Source: Macrotis lagotis
Lineage: Eukaryota > Chordata > Mammalia > Peramelemorphia > Peramelidae
Assembly: GCF_037893015.1 (NCBI RefSeq)
Contig: NC_133666.1
Coordinates: 661,187,482-661,251,481 of the forward strand
Direction of reading: 5' to 3'
DNA length: 64,000 nt
Shown here piece by piece: positions 11,937 to 63,873 of this stretch. How positions within the stretch are numbered: the first letter of the stretch is position 1; each line of letters starts with the position of its first letter. Position numbers and translations under genes: made by a program. The notes beneath the pieces were generated by a model. That model did no database searches and was not told the origin of the DNA. It saw only the letters and a program-made list of their open reading frames with translations.

Positions 11937-13987
11937 AAGCAGCAGCAGCAGCCAAGATGGTGGCATAGAAGCAGGGATTCCCAGATCTTCCCACAAAAAA
12001 CTCCAAATGCCATAAAACTATGGCTCTATCCAAATTCTAGAGGGGCTCCACTGGGACCTGGGGTTACAAGGACTACAACAGCTACGCAACTTGGGAGCAA
12101 ACCAGCAACAGCTCATGGGGAGCCTGGGTCCATGGCAACAGGTGCAATTTCCAGACCTCTTGGCCAGAGGTTACTGGGGACAGCTTGCAGGGAGAACTCC
12201 GCCACACCAGAATAAGCATGAAGCCCACCCAGCAGCTGCTTCCAAAGTGCTCTGCCCACAGATGGTAAAGAGGTTAGGAGAGACTGCAGTGTCTCTCTGC
12301 TTCCCCCTGGGACAGGACTCTGTTTGCCCAATCTCAGATCCAGATGCAGTCAAACCCCCATATTACCATAGAGTGGAGGGATCCTCCTCACAACTCCAGG
12401 GGAGAGGGGATTGCTTGTGATCATCCACAGACCAGAGCCCAGACCAGGTGAGCAGTCAGAGTCTCTCATAAACAGAAGAAAAAGAATCTGACCATAATTT
12501 CTTTGGTCTCACAGAGGATCAAATACATTCTCAGAAGATGACGAAGTCAAAGCTTCTGTGTCCAAAGCCTCTAAGAAAAATAGGAATTGGTTTTGAGATA
12601 TGGAAGAGCTCAAAAAAATTTGAAAACAAAGTAAGGGAGATTGAGGGAAAATTGCGAAGAAAAATGAGTGATGAAAACCAAAGTCAGCAGCTTGGTGGAC
12701 ATACAGAAGTTATGGGAAGCTGATGACGTTGTGAGAAATCAAGAAACAATTAAAAAAAACCAAGAAAATGTGAAATAGCTTATTGGAAAAAACTGACCTG
12801 GAAAACAGATCCAGGAGAGAACATTTAAAAATTGTTGGGCTACCTGAAAGTCACAAACAGAAAAAAAGAGCCTTGACTTCATTTTTCAAGAAATAATCCA
12901 GCAAAATTGCCCTGATATCCTAGAACCAGATGGTAAAAGAGAAAATGAAGAAATCCACTGATCACCTCCTGAGATCCCCCCCAAAATATTCCCAGGAATA
13001 TTATAGCCAAATTCCAAATATGCATCCATAAAGAACCATTCAAATATGGTGGAAATACGGTCAGAATTACACAGGATTTGGCAACGTCTACATTAAGTAT
13101 TCAAAGGCTTGACAAATGATATTCTGAAAGACAAAAGAGCTTGGATTATAACTGAGAATCAACTTCCCAGCAAAACTGAACACCCTTTTTCAGGGCGAAA
13201 GATGGACATTCAAAGAAGCAGAGGACTTTCAACTTTCCTGTTGAAATGACCATAACTGAAAAATTTGATCTCCAGACTTAGTACAGGACTTAGGTGAAAC
13301 AAATTTTTAAGGACCTTACTGATGTTGAATTGCTTGTATTCCTGCATGGGAATGTTAACTCATATGAACCTCCTCATTTATTAGGGCAGTTAGAAGGAAC
13401 ACAAAGCACAGGAGGGAGTTGAATATAATAGTATAATATAGCATAAAGATGGAATCAGTGGGTGGAAAAATCTTTTGCAAAGGAGTGGGGGGGAAGGTGA
13501 GTCTTCATTCTCATTGGAAATGATTCAAAGAGGAAATAACATATACACTCAATAGGGTATAGAAATCTATCTTACCCCAAAGGAAAAAAAAAGAGAAGGA
13601 TGGGAAAAAGGGGACGTTGGTAGGGGAAGGGAGGTAGAGGTGGTAGAAGAGAGGGAAGACTGTGGGAGAGGGTAGTTAAATACAACACACTCTTGAAGAG
13701 GGACAGGATGAAAGAGACAATAGAATAAACAAGAGTGGGGAGGAATAGAATGGAGGCAAATATAGTTAATAGCAACTGTGGGAAAAATATTGAAGCAACT
13801 TCTTTGATGGTTAGAAAGAATGCAACCATCCCAGGGACAGAGCTGATGGAATCTGAATACAGACTGAAGTATAATTCCCCCCACCACTTCATTTCTCTTG
13901 AGGTTTCTCTATCTTTTTTGGGGGAAGGGGGTTTATGTTTCTTTCAGAACAAGATTATTGTAGTAATGTGAAAATAAATAATTAAAA
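11937..13987 (+). mobile_element. Half-L1 (HAL1)-type element, sense on + strand
   Basis: It starts with the AAGATGGTGGC word of L1-type 5' UTRs and a GC-richer leader (11950-12480). An ORF1-like region follows (about 12500-13270; translation shows a charged helical segment, then a WKTDPGE-like box and the FQGE/GRTF-like region of ORF1p). A long purine-rich tail ends near 13987 in an AATAAATAATTAAAAATGA stretch. No endonuclease or RT lies between ORF1 and the tail. The same architecture occurs at 40877 and 43255. The layout matches HAL1 elements, which keep ORF1 but lack ORF2. ORF1 is broken by stops and shifts. Confidence 0.6.
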
Positions 13988-15059
13988 ATGATAAGCAGTA
14001 TCTATCTAAAACCATCAAACAAGCATTATAGGTAGTAGGGATAAGCTAGGAGCATTCCCAATAAGATCAGGGGTGAAACAAGGATGTCTGTTACCACCAC
14101 TATTAGTTGAAGGAATCAGAATCAGTAATGAACAAAACTCTTATTCTCTGCAATTTCTAGAGAATCCTAGAAAATAATCTAAAAACTAATGGAAACAATT
14201 AGCAACTTGAGTAAAGTTGCAGGACATAAAATACACCCATATAAATCCTTATCATTTCTATATATTACTAACAAGATACAGTAACAAGGGATAGAAAGAG
14301 AAATCTCATTTAACTTTAGACTGCATAAAATTCTTGGGAGTCAAAGCAAACTCAAACTTTATGAAAACAACTATAAAACACTTCACAAAATCAGATCTAT
14401 ACAACTTGGGCAAATATCAATGGCTCAGCAAATATCATAAAAATGACAATTCTATCTAAATTACTTATTTTAGTGCCATAGCAATCAAACTTCCAAAAAA
14501 TTATTTTAGTGAATTAGAAAAAATAGTAACTAAATTCATATGGAGGAACAAAAGGTCAAGCTTATCAAAGGAATTAATGAAAAAAATGCAAAGAAAGGCA
14601 GCCTAGCTATATCATATATAAAATTGCATTATAAAACATTAGTCATCCAAACTGTTTGATACTGGCTAAGAAATAGAGTGGAGCAGATTAGATGCAAAAG
14701 ACACAGTAGGAAATGATGATAGTACTCTAATGTTGATAAACTCAAAGAGTCCAGCAAACTCTTTGGGATAAACACTCACTGATAAAAAAAAAAAACTGGG
14801 GAAAAAAAAAGATAGTATGGCAGAAAGTAGGCATTGACTAACAACTCACATCCTATACCAAAATCTTGGGTGCAGGGTTTAGACATAAAAGGTAGTATTA
14901 TGGAGAACAGGGAATGATTTACCTGTCAGATCTATGGAAAGGGGAGCAGTTTATAACCAAAGAAGAAATGGAAAACATTACATTAATAAGTTTTTGCCCA
15001 AACAAAACCATTGCTATCAAGATCAAGTGTAGTAAACTGGACAAAGGTCTCCTTTTGGT

Positions 15060-15211
15060 TTTTTTTCTTTTTTTGTCAAGAAAATGGGGTTAAATGGCTT
15101 GACCAAGGTAACACAACTAGGTAATTATTAAATGTCTGAGGCTGGATTTGAACTTAGGTATTCCTGACTCCAGGACCGGTGCTCTATCCACTGTGCCACC
15201 TAGCTGTTCCA
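15060..15211 (-). mobile_element. CORE-SINE (marsupial, MIR-core type), antisense
   Basis: On the minus strand it reads as the family found about a dozen times here: a GCTAGGTGGC start, a box equivalent to CCTGGAGTCAGGAGTACCT, the TTCAAAT B-box region, a MIR-like core and an A-rich tail. It lies within the L1 3' half and so postdates it. Flanking duplications are not clear. Confidence 0.8.
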
Positions 15212-15723
15212 GGACTCATTTTTAAAATATATAAAGAACTGAGTCAAATTTATTTAAAAAAAAAAGTCATTCTCCATTTGATAAATGGTTAAAGAACATT
15301 GAAAGGCAATTCTCAGATGAGGAAATCAAAGCTATCTATAATCACCTAAAATTGCTGTAAATTATTAGAGAAATGCAAGTTAAATCATCTCTAAGGTAGC
15401 ATCTTTAGGGTACCATCTCACACCTCTCAGAATGGTCAATATAACTACAAAGGAAAATGATCAAGGTTGAAGAAAATATGGGAAACCCAGGGCAAAAACC
15501 TTTCTGGCCAGCAATTTGGAATTATGGCCAAAGGGCAATAAAAATGTGTATGGCCTTTGATACAGCAATATCACTACTGGATTTGTATTTTGAAGAGATC
15601 ATGAAAAAGGGTAAAAAATCTCACATATACAGAAATATTCATAGCACTTCTGTCTTGTAGTGATAAAGAATTGGAAATTGAGGGGATGTTCGTCAATTGA
15701 GGAATGGCTAAACAAATTGTGAG

Positions 15724-15734
15724 ATATACATACA

Positions 15735-15783
<49 letters not shown>
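15724..15783. repeat. TA dinucleotide microsatellite
   Basis: About 30 nearly uninterrupted TA units inside the L1 3' half, next to ATACATATATG words. It probably grew by slippage after insertion of the L1. Confidence 0.95.
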
Positions 15784-15788
<5 letters not shown>

Positions 15789-16379
15789 AATACTTGTTAT
15801 ATAAGAAATCATGAGGGATGAGATTTCAGGAAAGGCTTGCATGAATTAATGCTGAGTGAGAAGAGCAGAATCAGAAGAACATACACTCTAACACAACATA
15901 GGGTGATAATCAACCATGATAGACTTGTTCATTTCAGCAGGACAATCGCCTCAAAAGATGATTCTAAAAAGACTTGTGATGGAAATACCATCTATAACCA
16001 GAAGAAAGAACTGTGGAGTTTAAATTAAGATGAAAATTAAAATCTTCAATTTTTAAAAGCTGTCCTATGAATTACGTCATTTTTTTCTATTTTTTTCTTC
16101 CTTTGGATCTGATTCTTCTCTCACAATGTTATCATTCTCAATCTATGTTTAGCATGGTTACACAAATATAGAACCTGTCTCAGATTTCTTACTATTGGGG
16201 GAGGAGGGGAAGGAAGAGAAAGAGAAAAATTGTAAAAAAAAATTGTAAAAGTTTGAAAATAAAAAAGTATTGGTAAAAACTACCATTGTATGTAGTTGGA
16301 AAAATCAAATCAAGTATTTTTTAAAAAGACATTTGAAAAAATCTGAAAAACCTTTGAGAACTAAGTGGGGGTGGGGCGA

Positions 16380-16545
16380 AGAACAAGTCAGATAAAAAAG
16401 GTCCAAATCCCAGTTTAGCCTTTGTTACCTTAGTCAAGTAACTTCTCTGAGCCTGTTTCTTCTCCAGCAACGGAGACAAGACAGGATCTTAAGATTCCTT
16501 TCAGCTTCAAATATATAGAGAACATAATTATGATGAGGTCCCCAA
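16380..16545 (+). repeat. MIR SINE remnant
   Basis: The phrase with GTTACCTTAGTCAAGTAACTTCTCTGAGCC resembles the MIR core (ACCTTGGGCAAGTTACTTAACC) in forward orientation, followed by a weak version of the CTGTAAAATGG box. It is old and diverged. Confidence 0.45.
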
Positions 16546-17329
16546 ATTTAGCTAAACCATTTCTACTATTTTCCTATAATGCATAGTTCTTACAAGATTA
16601 AAATAGAGCCATTAATTTACAGATAATCCAGAAATCTTCCTCCAGCTGCCAAGAGTGTCCCCAAATGTCCCTTCTTATTTTTTTGTCAACATTTTTTCTA
16701 GTCTTAAATTCCAGTAAGTTGTATCTAGATTAGGAAATTGGACCTTAAATCAGCAGACAAGATTGAAACAAAAAATCCTATATCCAGGGATGTGCTGGTA
16801 AATGTTTTAACAATTCTCAGCTTAAGCTACATTATTAACCTTTTCATCAATAATAATGATAAATCTAATCCAAATTTGTTGCATTTACTAATTCTGAAAT
16901 GTGAATACTCGCACTAAAAAAAAAAAAAAAATTGCAAGAGCTGACTCTGACAAGTCCCTGATAACCTAACTTACTTCCTCTGACAAGGAAGCTTCCATCT
17001 CAGGGTTAGGAAACCACCCAGGCACACTGAATAGGTGAAATGTAGTTTCTAATTGCACAGTGCAGCAATATCCCAAATTGACTATCAGGCTTATAATTCT
17101 TTTAAATTACTTAAACTTTCTTACTGTATACCTCAATTCCCTCAACTATTTAAAGAAAAAAGAAAAATTCAGTACAATAAACAGGGAAAAAGTATGTCTT
17201 ATGCAGAGTTTCATGGACATGGCTTTCCAACTCTGCAAATAAAGAGGAAATGAATAACTTCTTATTTCTTCTTTGGGGTCAAGATTGATCTTAAAATTTC
17301 ATAGCATTTCAATCTTTTCTGTCTTGTAC

Positions 17330-17645
17330 TTCTTTCTATTTATATTGCCGTAGTCACTGTGTATATTAATATATTTATATTACTGTATATCTCATGTACC
17401 ACAGTTTATACCATCTCCCAATGGGTATATACTTTTGATCCTTGGTTACCAAAAACAAAAGCATTGCTATAATACATTGGTATATAGAGGATCTTCTTTT
17501 TTTGTTATTGGCCTCCTTGAGGGCAATGTAGTGTATATAATCTTTGGGTTAAGGGGTATGGAAATTTTAGTTCTTTGTTGCAAGTTACTTTTCTGAATGG
17601 TTGGACCAATTCACAACTCCACCAATGTAACAATAATATTAAATT
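17330..17645 (-). repeat. Old L1 3' fragment, antisense
   Basis: It contains decayed words of the antisense L1 ORF2 C-terminus and 3' UTR: a box like CATACCACAGTTT at 17395, CCCAATGGG, AACAAAAGCATTGCTATAA, GGTTGGACCAATTCACAACTCCACCAATGTAACAA. The order matches 1060-1310 of the young copy. Confidence 0.55.
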
Positions 17646-17649
17646 TTAA

Positions 17650-18600
17650 ATATTATTAAAAACCTAACTTTGAGGACAGGAGTTTTAGAAGGCCCAGGTC
17701 TGAATACTCACATGAATGGGAAACTTGCCTGAAAAGTTAATTACCAGGACTAAAAGGTCTGACTTGTTTTTCTCCCATTCACTTCACTGCATCTGTAGTA
17801 CAAGTAGCAGAGAACTTACAACCAACCAGTAGTCTTCAGATACTGATGCAATTGTTCTAAATTCACTACCAAATCAAGATAAAAGAGGGTAATTTTATAT
17901 CAGTAACAAGTTATTGGTGCCAATTATTTACTGTTGATTTTCTAAAGTCTGATTTGGGGAAACTAAATATGGAGTTTGTTCCTCACCTCTAACTGTGGTC
18001 TTTGTTTTGCATGTCCTCTTACTTAAGAGGGATAACTTGCAAATGCAATTCAATTTCAGAATATATGCCATAAAATACTGAACTCATCTTAAATTTTATT
18101 AGCTCAACTTGCCTTTTTAAAAATATCATTGATATTTATGTGATTACATTAGGTGAACTAAGCAATAATGGGGAAGCACATAAGTCAAAATTTATGCCTC
18201 TTCATTTTTAGCACTGATATCCAAACAAAAGTAATTTTTGTACCCCCTCATTCATTCTAATCCTAAAACCCCTAAACCATGTTGTTTTGGGGTGATATAT
18301 TAATAATTTTTGCACTAAGTAGAGAGGATACCTTTAGAAACTAGTAGACATACAAAAACAGAAGCAGAATTTAACATTTGATAAATAGGCATTATATTTG
18401 CAAAATGTGCGCAAAATAAATTTCTTTAGCTATGCTGTAAAAAAGAAAATTCTGCCATATCCCAACACAGAAACAATCTTTGAACTTCTGTCACAGAATT
18501 CAGATATGTGCTCCATTAAGAATTATAGGGACTGGGGGAGGGTTAAAAGTAGGTGAGAAGGTTTAGTAAGAGTCCCTTAACAAACTTAACTATTATCCAA
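17650..18600. other. Intergenic sequence with no supported feature
   Basis: AT-rich sequence without a conserved frame, RNA gene or repeat that I can recognise. Confidence 0.4.
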
Positions 18601-18619
18601 GGGTAATTTGAAAAGTGCC

Positions 18620-18800
18620 TTATATGTATTCTCAGTCCTCAAAACTGGTCACTAAGGTATAAGTATTAGTTATCCCCATTTTTGGTGAGGAAATAACCTT
18701 TAAAGCAACTTCCCTAATGCCACACAGCTTGTCAGAAGTAGAATTTGAACCCGGATCTTCCTGATCAAGCAAATCAGGGTGTCAAGTGCTGCCACTTCAA
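18620..18800 (-). repeat. MIR-type SINE remnant, antisense
   Basis: The order of words is that of antisense MIR: a TTATCCCCATTTT box, a GAGGAAATAA box, a GCCACACAGCTTGTCAGAAG box, then a TTTGAACCCGGATCTTCCTG box. Both core and tRNA-related part are visible. Confidence 0.7.
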
Positions 18801-19089
18801 TCCTCTGTTGGGAGAAGGTCACAGTGCTTAATTAATTATTCATACTCCAAAGCAGTTTACTAAGGCATAATAATAATAAAGGGGGTCATATTATGTATTA
18901 GTACAGGGAAGTACTCCCACAAACAATCACTGATGCTTCAAATATTGAATCAAACAATTAATTCTAGTCTTTCCTCATACTGTTACATACACACCTCTGA
19001 ATATAATCTTCCCGTGGAGCAAATTCAAGCACTTAAAGAAGTCATCAGCTTTAATTTGAAGAGGGATATACTACAATTTGTGACTAAGT

Positions 19090-19315
19090 ATTAATAGTTA
19101 AAGCTAGTATTAATATATTTTAAAACATGCAAAGTACAAAATTTTACCTCACAATAGGTACAATTATTGCCATTTTGCCAATAAGGAAACTGAGGCAGCT
19201 AGAGGTTTAAAAAAAAGGTGATTTGCCTAAACACATAACAAGGATCTGTTAAGTCAAATTTGAACCCATATCTGATTCAGGCTTCAATTCTCTAACCACT
19301 GCCCATCAAAGCATT
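19090..19315 (-). repeat. MIR-type SINE remnant, antisense
   Basis: It shows an ATTGCCATTTTGCCAATAAG box, GGAAACTGAGGCAGCTAGAGG, then TTTGAACCCATATCTGATTC and CTCTAACCACTGCC, which is the antisense MIR order. It is old and diverged. Confidence 0.7.
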
Positions 19316-19599
19316 GTTGATATATCTTACTAAAGTTAAAAACCAAAGTATTTGAAGGCATCTTCCCTAGAACAATCTATACTTAAAAAAAATATCTCTC
19401 ACTCTAATGGCTTAGAAGAACATAGATTTATATCTGTAAGGGATATATATTAATGAAGACCAAGTTTAATCTTTACCTTTATTTCCTGTTTGAATATGGA
19501 GGAGAAAGAGAAGTGACTTGGTTTGATAGGGTCATCCACCTAATTAAACTCTTGATATCTCAATTCCAAATTCAGTATGTTCCCTATGTACTATATTGC

Positions 19600-19820
19600 A
19601 TGACAACACATACTGAATAGTAAGTATTTTGGAGTCAGTTAAGACCTGAGTTTGAATTCTGCCTCAAAACATAGATAGATATGACCTTAGGGAAACAGAC
19701 TAAAACACTCAAGTCTATCTGTAAAGTGGGTACCTCTCTCCCTCATAAGGTTAAGAGATAACATATATAAATATAACAACACTTCAAAAGTGCTATATCA
19801 ATGTCAATTATTGTTTTTAT
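19600..19820 (+). repeat. MIR-type SINE remnant
   Basis: Forward MIR words appear in order: GGAGTCAGTTAAGACCTGAG with TTTGAATTCTGCCTC, a weak ATGACCTTAGGGAAAC core, CTATCTGTAAAGTGGGTACC, a TAAGGTTAAGAGATAA box, and an AGTGCTATATCAATG end. Confidence 0.65.
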
Positions 19821-20219
19821 TACAATATTTTAAGATGAAATAAGCTATTCTGGAGCAATCTAATTGCTTATCAACAAGGTGGATCTTGTACAAACCTTGT
19901 ACACAAAGGAAAAATATGAAGTTCCATGAAGAGCTGGCCTGTGCCTGCTAAAAATATTTGCTTATACCTGAACAAGACAATAATATGTAAAACCAGAGTT
20001 TTGGCTAATTTCCAGCAATTTCATTTGCTGCACACATAGTTTGTCCAAAACTGCACTGACAAATAGGAACTAAAGTCAACTTTTAACTTTTCCATAAAAC
20101 ACATTTTAACCACTTAAATAAAACCTACCTAGGATTCTCTAAGAGAAATAGTTTTTAATACTTGCCCAAGTGAAAGTTATTGTTTAATATTATTTAATGA
20201 TAAAGTTAAACAGACAAAA

Positions 20220-20350
20220 TTTATTTAACAACCATTTATTAAGTGCCTACTATGTTCAAAGCACTGTGCAGGTGCTTGGGGGGGGGAGAGGAAACAAAAA
20301 TAATTAAGACAGTTTGTAAGCTCCAACGAGGCAGAAACTGACAGAACTTA
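20220..20350. repeat. L2/MIR3-like 3' end remnant
   Basis: A phrase with CATTTATTAAGTGCCTACTATG then CAAAGCACTGTGC resembles the shared 3' end of L2 LINEs and their SINE partners. A 9-base G run follows at 20279-20287. Confidence 0.5.
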
Positions 20351-20939
20351 TTCCATCCCTTATCAACAATTTGCAAGTTAGTTTCTCTCACAAACGAATT
20401 TTTCTAGTAAGTGTGATAAACTTGAGCATCTTTTACACCTGGGACTTTGGGGCATCAGTTTTCCTTGTACAGTTTCACAACATACTCTTTTCCCTAATTC
20501 CCAAAATACTTGAGGGAAGGAAATTAGATAGGAGCAAGCTGCTCAAAAAAAAAAGTGTTGATGATTGAGATTGGCTTTGAGAATTTTAAAATAAAACTTT
20601 CCAACAGGTTCAGAAGGTTTAACTAAAACTTACAACAAGATGCAAATAGTAACATATTTTAAAACAAAACTACATCACTTTAAATTTATGCTGTCCGTAT
20701 GCTGTCTCTATGTTGCTGTCCATGCTGAATGACAAGGCTGAAATTACATTTACAAAGGTAGAGAACAGTTCTTGATTTCAAGATGCCTTAAATCTTCAAA
20801 TATTGAATAGTCACTTAAAGGTCTGGTTTCCTTTAAGAAATAAATTCTATAAATGTTGGTGTAAGTCAAATCACTAACTTAAGAAAAACACATTCAACTT
20901 CATTCTGATGACATTTACAGTTAAAATTGAGGTTGTTTT

Positions 20940-21025
20940 TTTTAACAAAGTCTAGCATTTTAAGGAAAACTCCATTTATTCCTATACTCTCTAGTGTTTT
21001 TAATAGGAATGGGTGTTTTCTTTCC
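20940..21025 (-). repeat. Short L1 RT fragment downstream of PIWIL1
   Basis: About 75 bp reads nearly like 2830-2890 of the young L1 (minus-strand translation [19 protein letters not shown]), flanked by non-L1 sequence on both sides. It is isolated from any other L1 part. It lies about 0.9 kb past the PIWIL1 stop codon, in or just beyond the 3' UTR. Confidence 0.7.
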
Positions 21026-21377
21026 CTGTAACTTCTTTGGGTGGATAATCCCTTTTGGGTAGATGCTCTCATTTTTAATTCTGTTTTTCCTATATGCCCT
21101 ATCCCCCCCCTTAGATTAAGTAGTGAGATAAAATTAAGGCCTGGAGAATTCTCTAAACTTCTGAGTGAATTTTTCAACACAAACTCAGAAAATACAAAAT
21201 GAATATACTTTCCAATTAAAAAAATTGTGAATTCAACTAAATAGATATTTGATGTTCTCTTCTGCTTAAATACCTTGTCAGAACATAATACAGCTAACAG
21301 AATGTCACGTTTCAAAATCTTCAACACTTAGAATGATGGGGGGAAAAACCCATGAATTATGCCAATATAGCCCTTGA

Positions 21378-21383
21378 TTTATT
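21378..21383 (-). terminator. Candidate PIWIL1 poly(A) signal
   Basis: On the minus strand this reads AATAAA, about 580 bases after the stop codon, and is the first canonical hexamer I see downstream of the last exon. No transcript evidence is available. A later hexamer or a variant such as GATAAA could be used instead. Confidence 0.35.
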
Positions 21384-21961
21384 CCACTGGTGGAAAGGCA
21401 CTAAACTGTTTCTATCACTAGAAGCTTCCAACTTTAAAATATCAGTTTGCTCTTTCTAGCTTCTCCCCATCTCATATATCTTTTATCCTTAAATGGCAAA
21501 TCATCTCTTTAAGATAAAGGAGTTAAAAAAACAAAATAAAACTGTCCCACAATATCAGCATTCCTAATAGCAATTTTTAAAAAAGTCTATATAATTTACA
21601 ATTGTCATTTGTTTCCAGAAATACAAGAGTAATGCCCAGTGTTTTCCCAAATAGCCTTTTTGTTTGGTGCTTCAAGTGCTGTATCTACATTTTATCACAA
21701 AATCCACATCCTTGTGAGAGGTAAAAAGCAAGATAAATGTTCTTCAGTTTCCCCATCTGTAAAATGAGTCACTTGCATAGTCACACAATGAGTCAATAGC
21801 AGAGTTGGCAAAAGATCTCACATTTCTTATCTCCCTTTCCATTTTACAGTTGTTAAGGGGGGAAATGCATCTAACAAGACTTCTGAAAGCTCTATTTGCA
21901 AAAAAGGAAAAAAAATCTATGAAGCTAGTCTTTCAAATTACTGTCTGAATTCTTCTACAAT

Positions 21962-61447
<39,486 letters not shown>

Positions 61448-61573
61448 TTAAATGATTTTGAAAAATAAAATTATATATTAGTTAAGAAAAAAAACCAAAA
61501 TAAGAAACTATAAGATTAAGTTTCCTTATGCTATTAAAACAGAACCTTGAAAGCAGCTTAAGTAGTCAGAGAG

Positions 61574-61575
<2 letters not shown>

Positions 61576-61663
<88 letters not shown>
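61576..61663. repeat. AT/AC compound microsatellite
   Basis: About 29 AT units followed by about 15 AC units, roughly 130 bases upstream of the acceptor of exon 1 (in the intron). Confidence 0.97.
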
Positions 61664-61665
<2 letters not shown>

Positions 61666-61888
61666 CATACATACAACTGGACTTTTTCAACATTGCTCTA
61701 GTTATCTGCTGGCAGAATAATCAATAAAATAAAACAAAGCCTAAAAATTTCTCAACAATCTTTAGAAGAAATGACTTTAGAATGTAATATCAAGATAGCA
61801 TCTTTTAGATATTTACAATTTTTGTTTTCTAGTCTACAATTTTCCTTATCATACAGCATTCATTATGTTGATAGCACTGAACAGTAGT

Positions 61889-62033
61889 TTTTTTTTTAAA
61901 GGCCAATGGGGTTAAGTGACTTGCTCACACAGCTAAGTAATTATTAAGTGTCTGAGGCCGCACTTGAACTAAGGTCCTCCTGAATCCAGGGCTGGTGCTC
62001 TATCTACTGCACTAAGATAAGTATCTGCCCCTG
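61889..62033 (-). mobile_element. CORE-SINE, sense with PIWIL1
   Basis: Family words in antisense with a small deletion in the core (CTTGCTCACACAGCTAAG) and an insertion near the 5' end. Flanking AGTAGTTTT and AGCAGTTTT are a possible weak duplication. Confidence 0.85.
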
Positions 62034-62151
62034 GATAGCAGTTTTCTAAGTAGTAGAAAGCCAAAGTAGTACTTTAGATCATCAAAGCTTCTGCTGTCAT
62101 TGCTTTGATTCTTTAAAGATGAATGTGAACAGAAATTTAAAGTATATATCC

Positions 62152-62302
62152 GGGGCAGCTAGGGCACAGTGGATAGAGCACCAGCGCTGGAGTGAGGAAT
62201 ACCTAAGTTCAAATCCAGTCTCAGACACTTAATAATTACCTGTGTGGTCTTGGGCAAGCCACTTAATCCCACTGCCTTGCAAAAAATAAAATAAAAAATA
62301 AT
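62152..62302 (+). mobile_element. CORE-SINE, antisense to PIWIL1
   Basis: Family copy from GGGGCAGCTAGGGCACAGTG to TTGCAAAAAATAAAATA. AAAGTATATATCC on the left and AAAGCATGTGTCC on the right are a diverged duplication. Confidence 0.88.
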
Positions 62303-62329
62303 AAAGCATGTGTCCAACATCTTTGTCAA

Positions 62330-63630
62330 ATAATTTTCTCCAACTGAGTGTATAGATGATAAGAATCATTTTTTACTTTTTCCTCTAGGTAATCACAAAG
62401 TCTCATGCACCTAAACTTTTAAGTGGCCTTTTCTAGTTTTTTTTCCTATACTGAACTTTTATTTCAATTTTGTGCTATCAGATGAATCCTAGTTGGGTAA
62501 AATATATTGATAAGTGTTACAAGGTTATAAGACTCAATTTTTTTTCATATAAAAAGAATTTTTATGAGTCTTATTCCTTTACACTCTCAGAACTATTTAC
62601 CACTGGATGGAAATGAGACCTATGTTAATATGATTGGCAAAAGATCAAAACCATTGTTTACATCTGCTCAAAGTCATATATAATAGTTGCATGGATTTAT
62701 GCTCACAACATTGGCACTATTCTATCACCTTTCAAATACATGAAAAGTCTACTTCCTCTAACCTGCCTAGATCATACTGTTTTTGTCACTTCCGTGTTAA
62801 AATAAAACCTCCTTATAGACCATCTTTCTCTCCCCTTCACACTATGATTGAGTTACATATAATACTGTTCCATTCAGTCCAAACATTTAGTAAAGGATTA
62901 CAGTGTTTAAGACATTGGACATACAAAATAAGTTAATACAGTCCCTGTATCATACATTCCATACTGAGGAAAAGCAAAGGAGAATATGATCTACACAGAT
63001 TAAGTTATCTATTACAAGTTGGATTAAGAATACAGAGGGAATCTGATGAGGGTAAAGGAGAGATCTCACTTGTTCTAGATAGAAGCGACATCAAAGAAAA
63101 CCCACTTTGGGAAGCAGGGAAAAAAGGGAAATCAGACGTTTCACTAAGGAGGCAGAGCCAAAGAATCGTTTTCCAATCCTTTATGCCTCATTTAAAGACA
63201 GATTTGGAGGACATACATACCAAATAAGGGGGCCAGTCTGCATTAAGGCAGGGAAGCAGAAGGACGTGTCCAGTTAAAAGAATAGTTAGTGGTCCAAAAT
63301 GGCTTAAATATAGTTTGTGGGGAAAAATATTAAATAAAGCTAGAATTAATTAAGTAGGACTAGACTGTGAATGTGATTTAATAAAAGGACAAGTATTTTT
63401 TCTTTTAGTTTGGAGACATAGGGAATTTTACAGTGAGTAATCTAAATATGAAAGATGGTTTGGAAACTAGACAGACTCATGTCAAGAGTTAAGAAGCTGT
63501 TCTAGTAGCCCAGGAAAAACATGATAAAGGTCTGTACTTCATCACTGAAGGAAAATTAAGTCTTCTAACTGAAAATAGACTACTCTTCCTAAACTGAACA
63601 AGCATTATTTTCCCTGATAAAGCAAATTTC
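62330..63630. other. PIWIL1: PIWIL1 intron, no feature recognised
   Basis: I searched both strands for the arginine-rich N-terminal exons of PIWIL1 and found none. There is no other repeat or RNA gene that I can support. Confidence 0.5.
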
Positions 63631-63646
63631 TTGAATCTCAGGTCAT

Positions 63647-63797
63647 TTCTTTCTTTTTTTTGCAAGGCAATGGGGTTAAGTGACTTGCCCAAGGTCACAC
63701 AACTAGGTAATTATTAAGTGTCTGAGCAAAATTTGAACTCAGGTCCTCCTGACTCCAGGGTCAGTGCTCAATCCACTGTGCCACCTAGCTGCCCCAC
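63647..63797 (-). mobile_element. CORE-SINE, sense with PIWIL1, with target-site duplication
   Basis: Complete copy; ATCTCAGGTCAT occurs at 63635-63646 and again at 63798-63809. Confidence 0.95.
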
Positions 63798-63841
63798 ATC
63801 TCAGGTCATGTCCAGTCCTCCTCCTCTTTGCTTTCCTTCAG

Positions 63842-63844
<3 letters not shown>

Positions 63845-63873
<29 letters not shown>
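63845..63873. repeat. AC dinucleotide microsatellite
   Basis: About 14 AC units near the right edge. Confidence 0.95.

Larger units (their letters stand above)
13988..16275 (+). mobile_element. L1 3' half (RT to 3' UTR), sense, decayed
   Basis: The segment starts inside the RT ([17 protein letters not shown] translation near 14045-14085, equivalent to 2740 of the young L1) and follows L1 order to the ORF2 C-terminus. WPAIWNYGQRAIKMCMAFDT lies near 15510-15570 and HELMLSEKSRIRR near 15838. A 3' UTR and A-rich tail end near 16275. It is 5'-truncated, broken by stops, and interrupted by a CORE-SINE (about 15060-15211) and by a TA microsatellite. Confidence 0.75.

Noticed and set aside
12091..12420. 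Open frame of 109 codons on the plus strand
   Set aside because: It falls in the leader of a half-L1-type element. Similar leader frames occur at 41063 and 43547 without conserved protein wording.
20866..21327. Minus-strand open frame of 153 codons just downstream of PIWIL1
   Set aside because: It mixes a short L1 RT fragment with AT-rich sequence of no recognisable similarity. No start context or splice support was seen.
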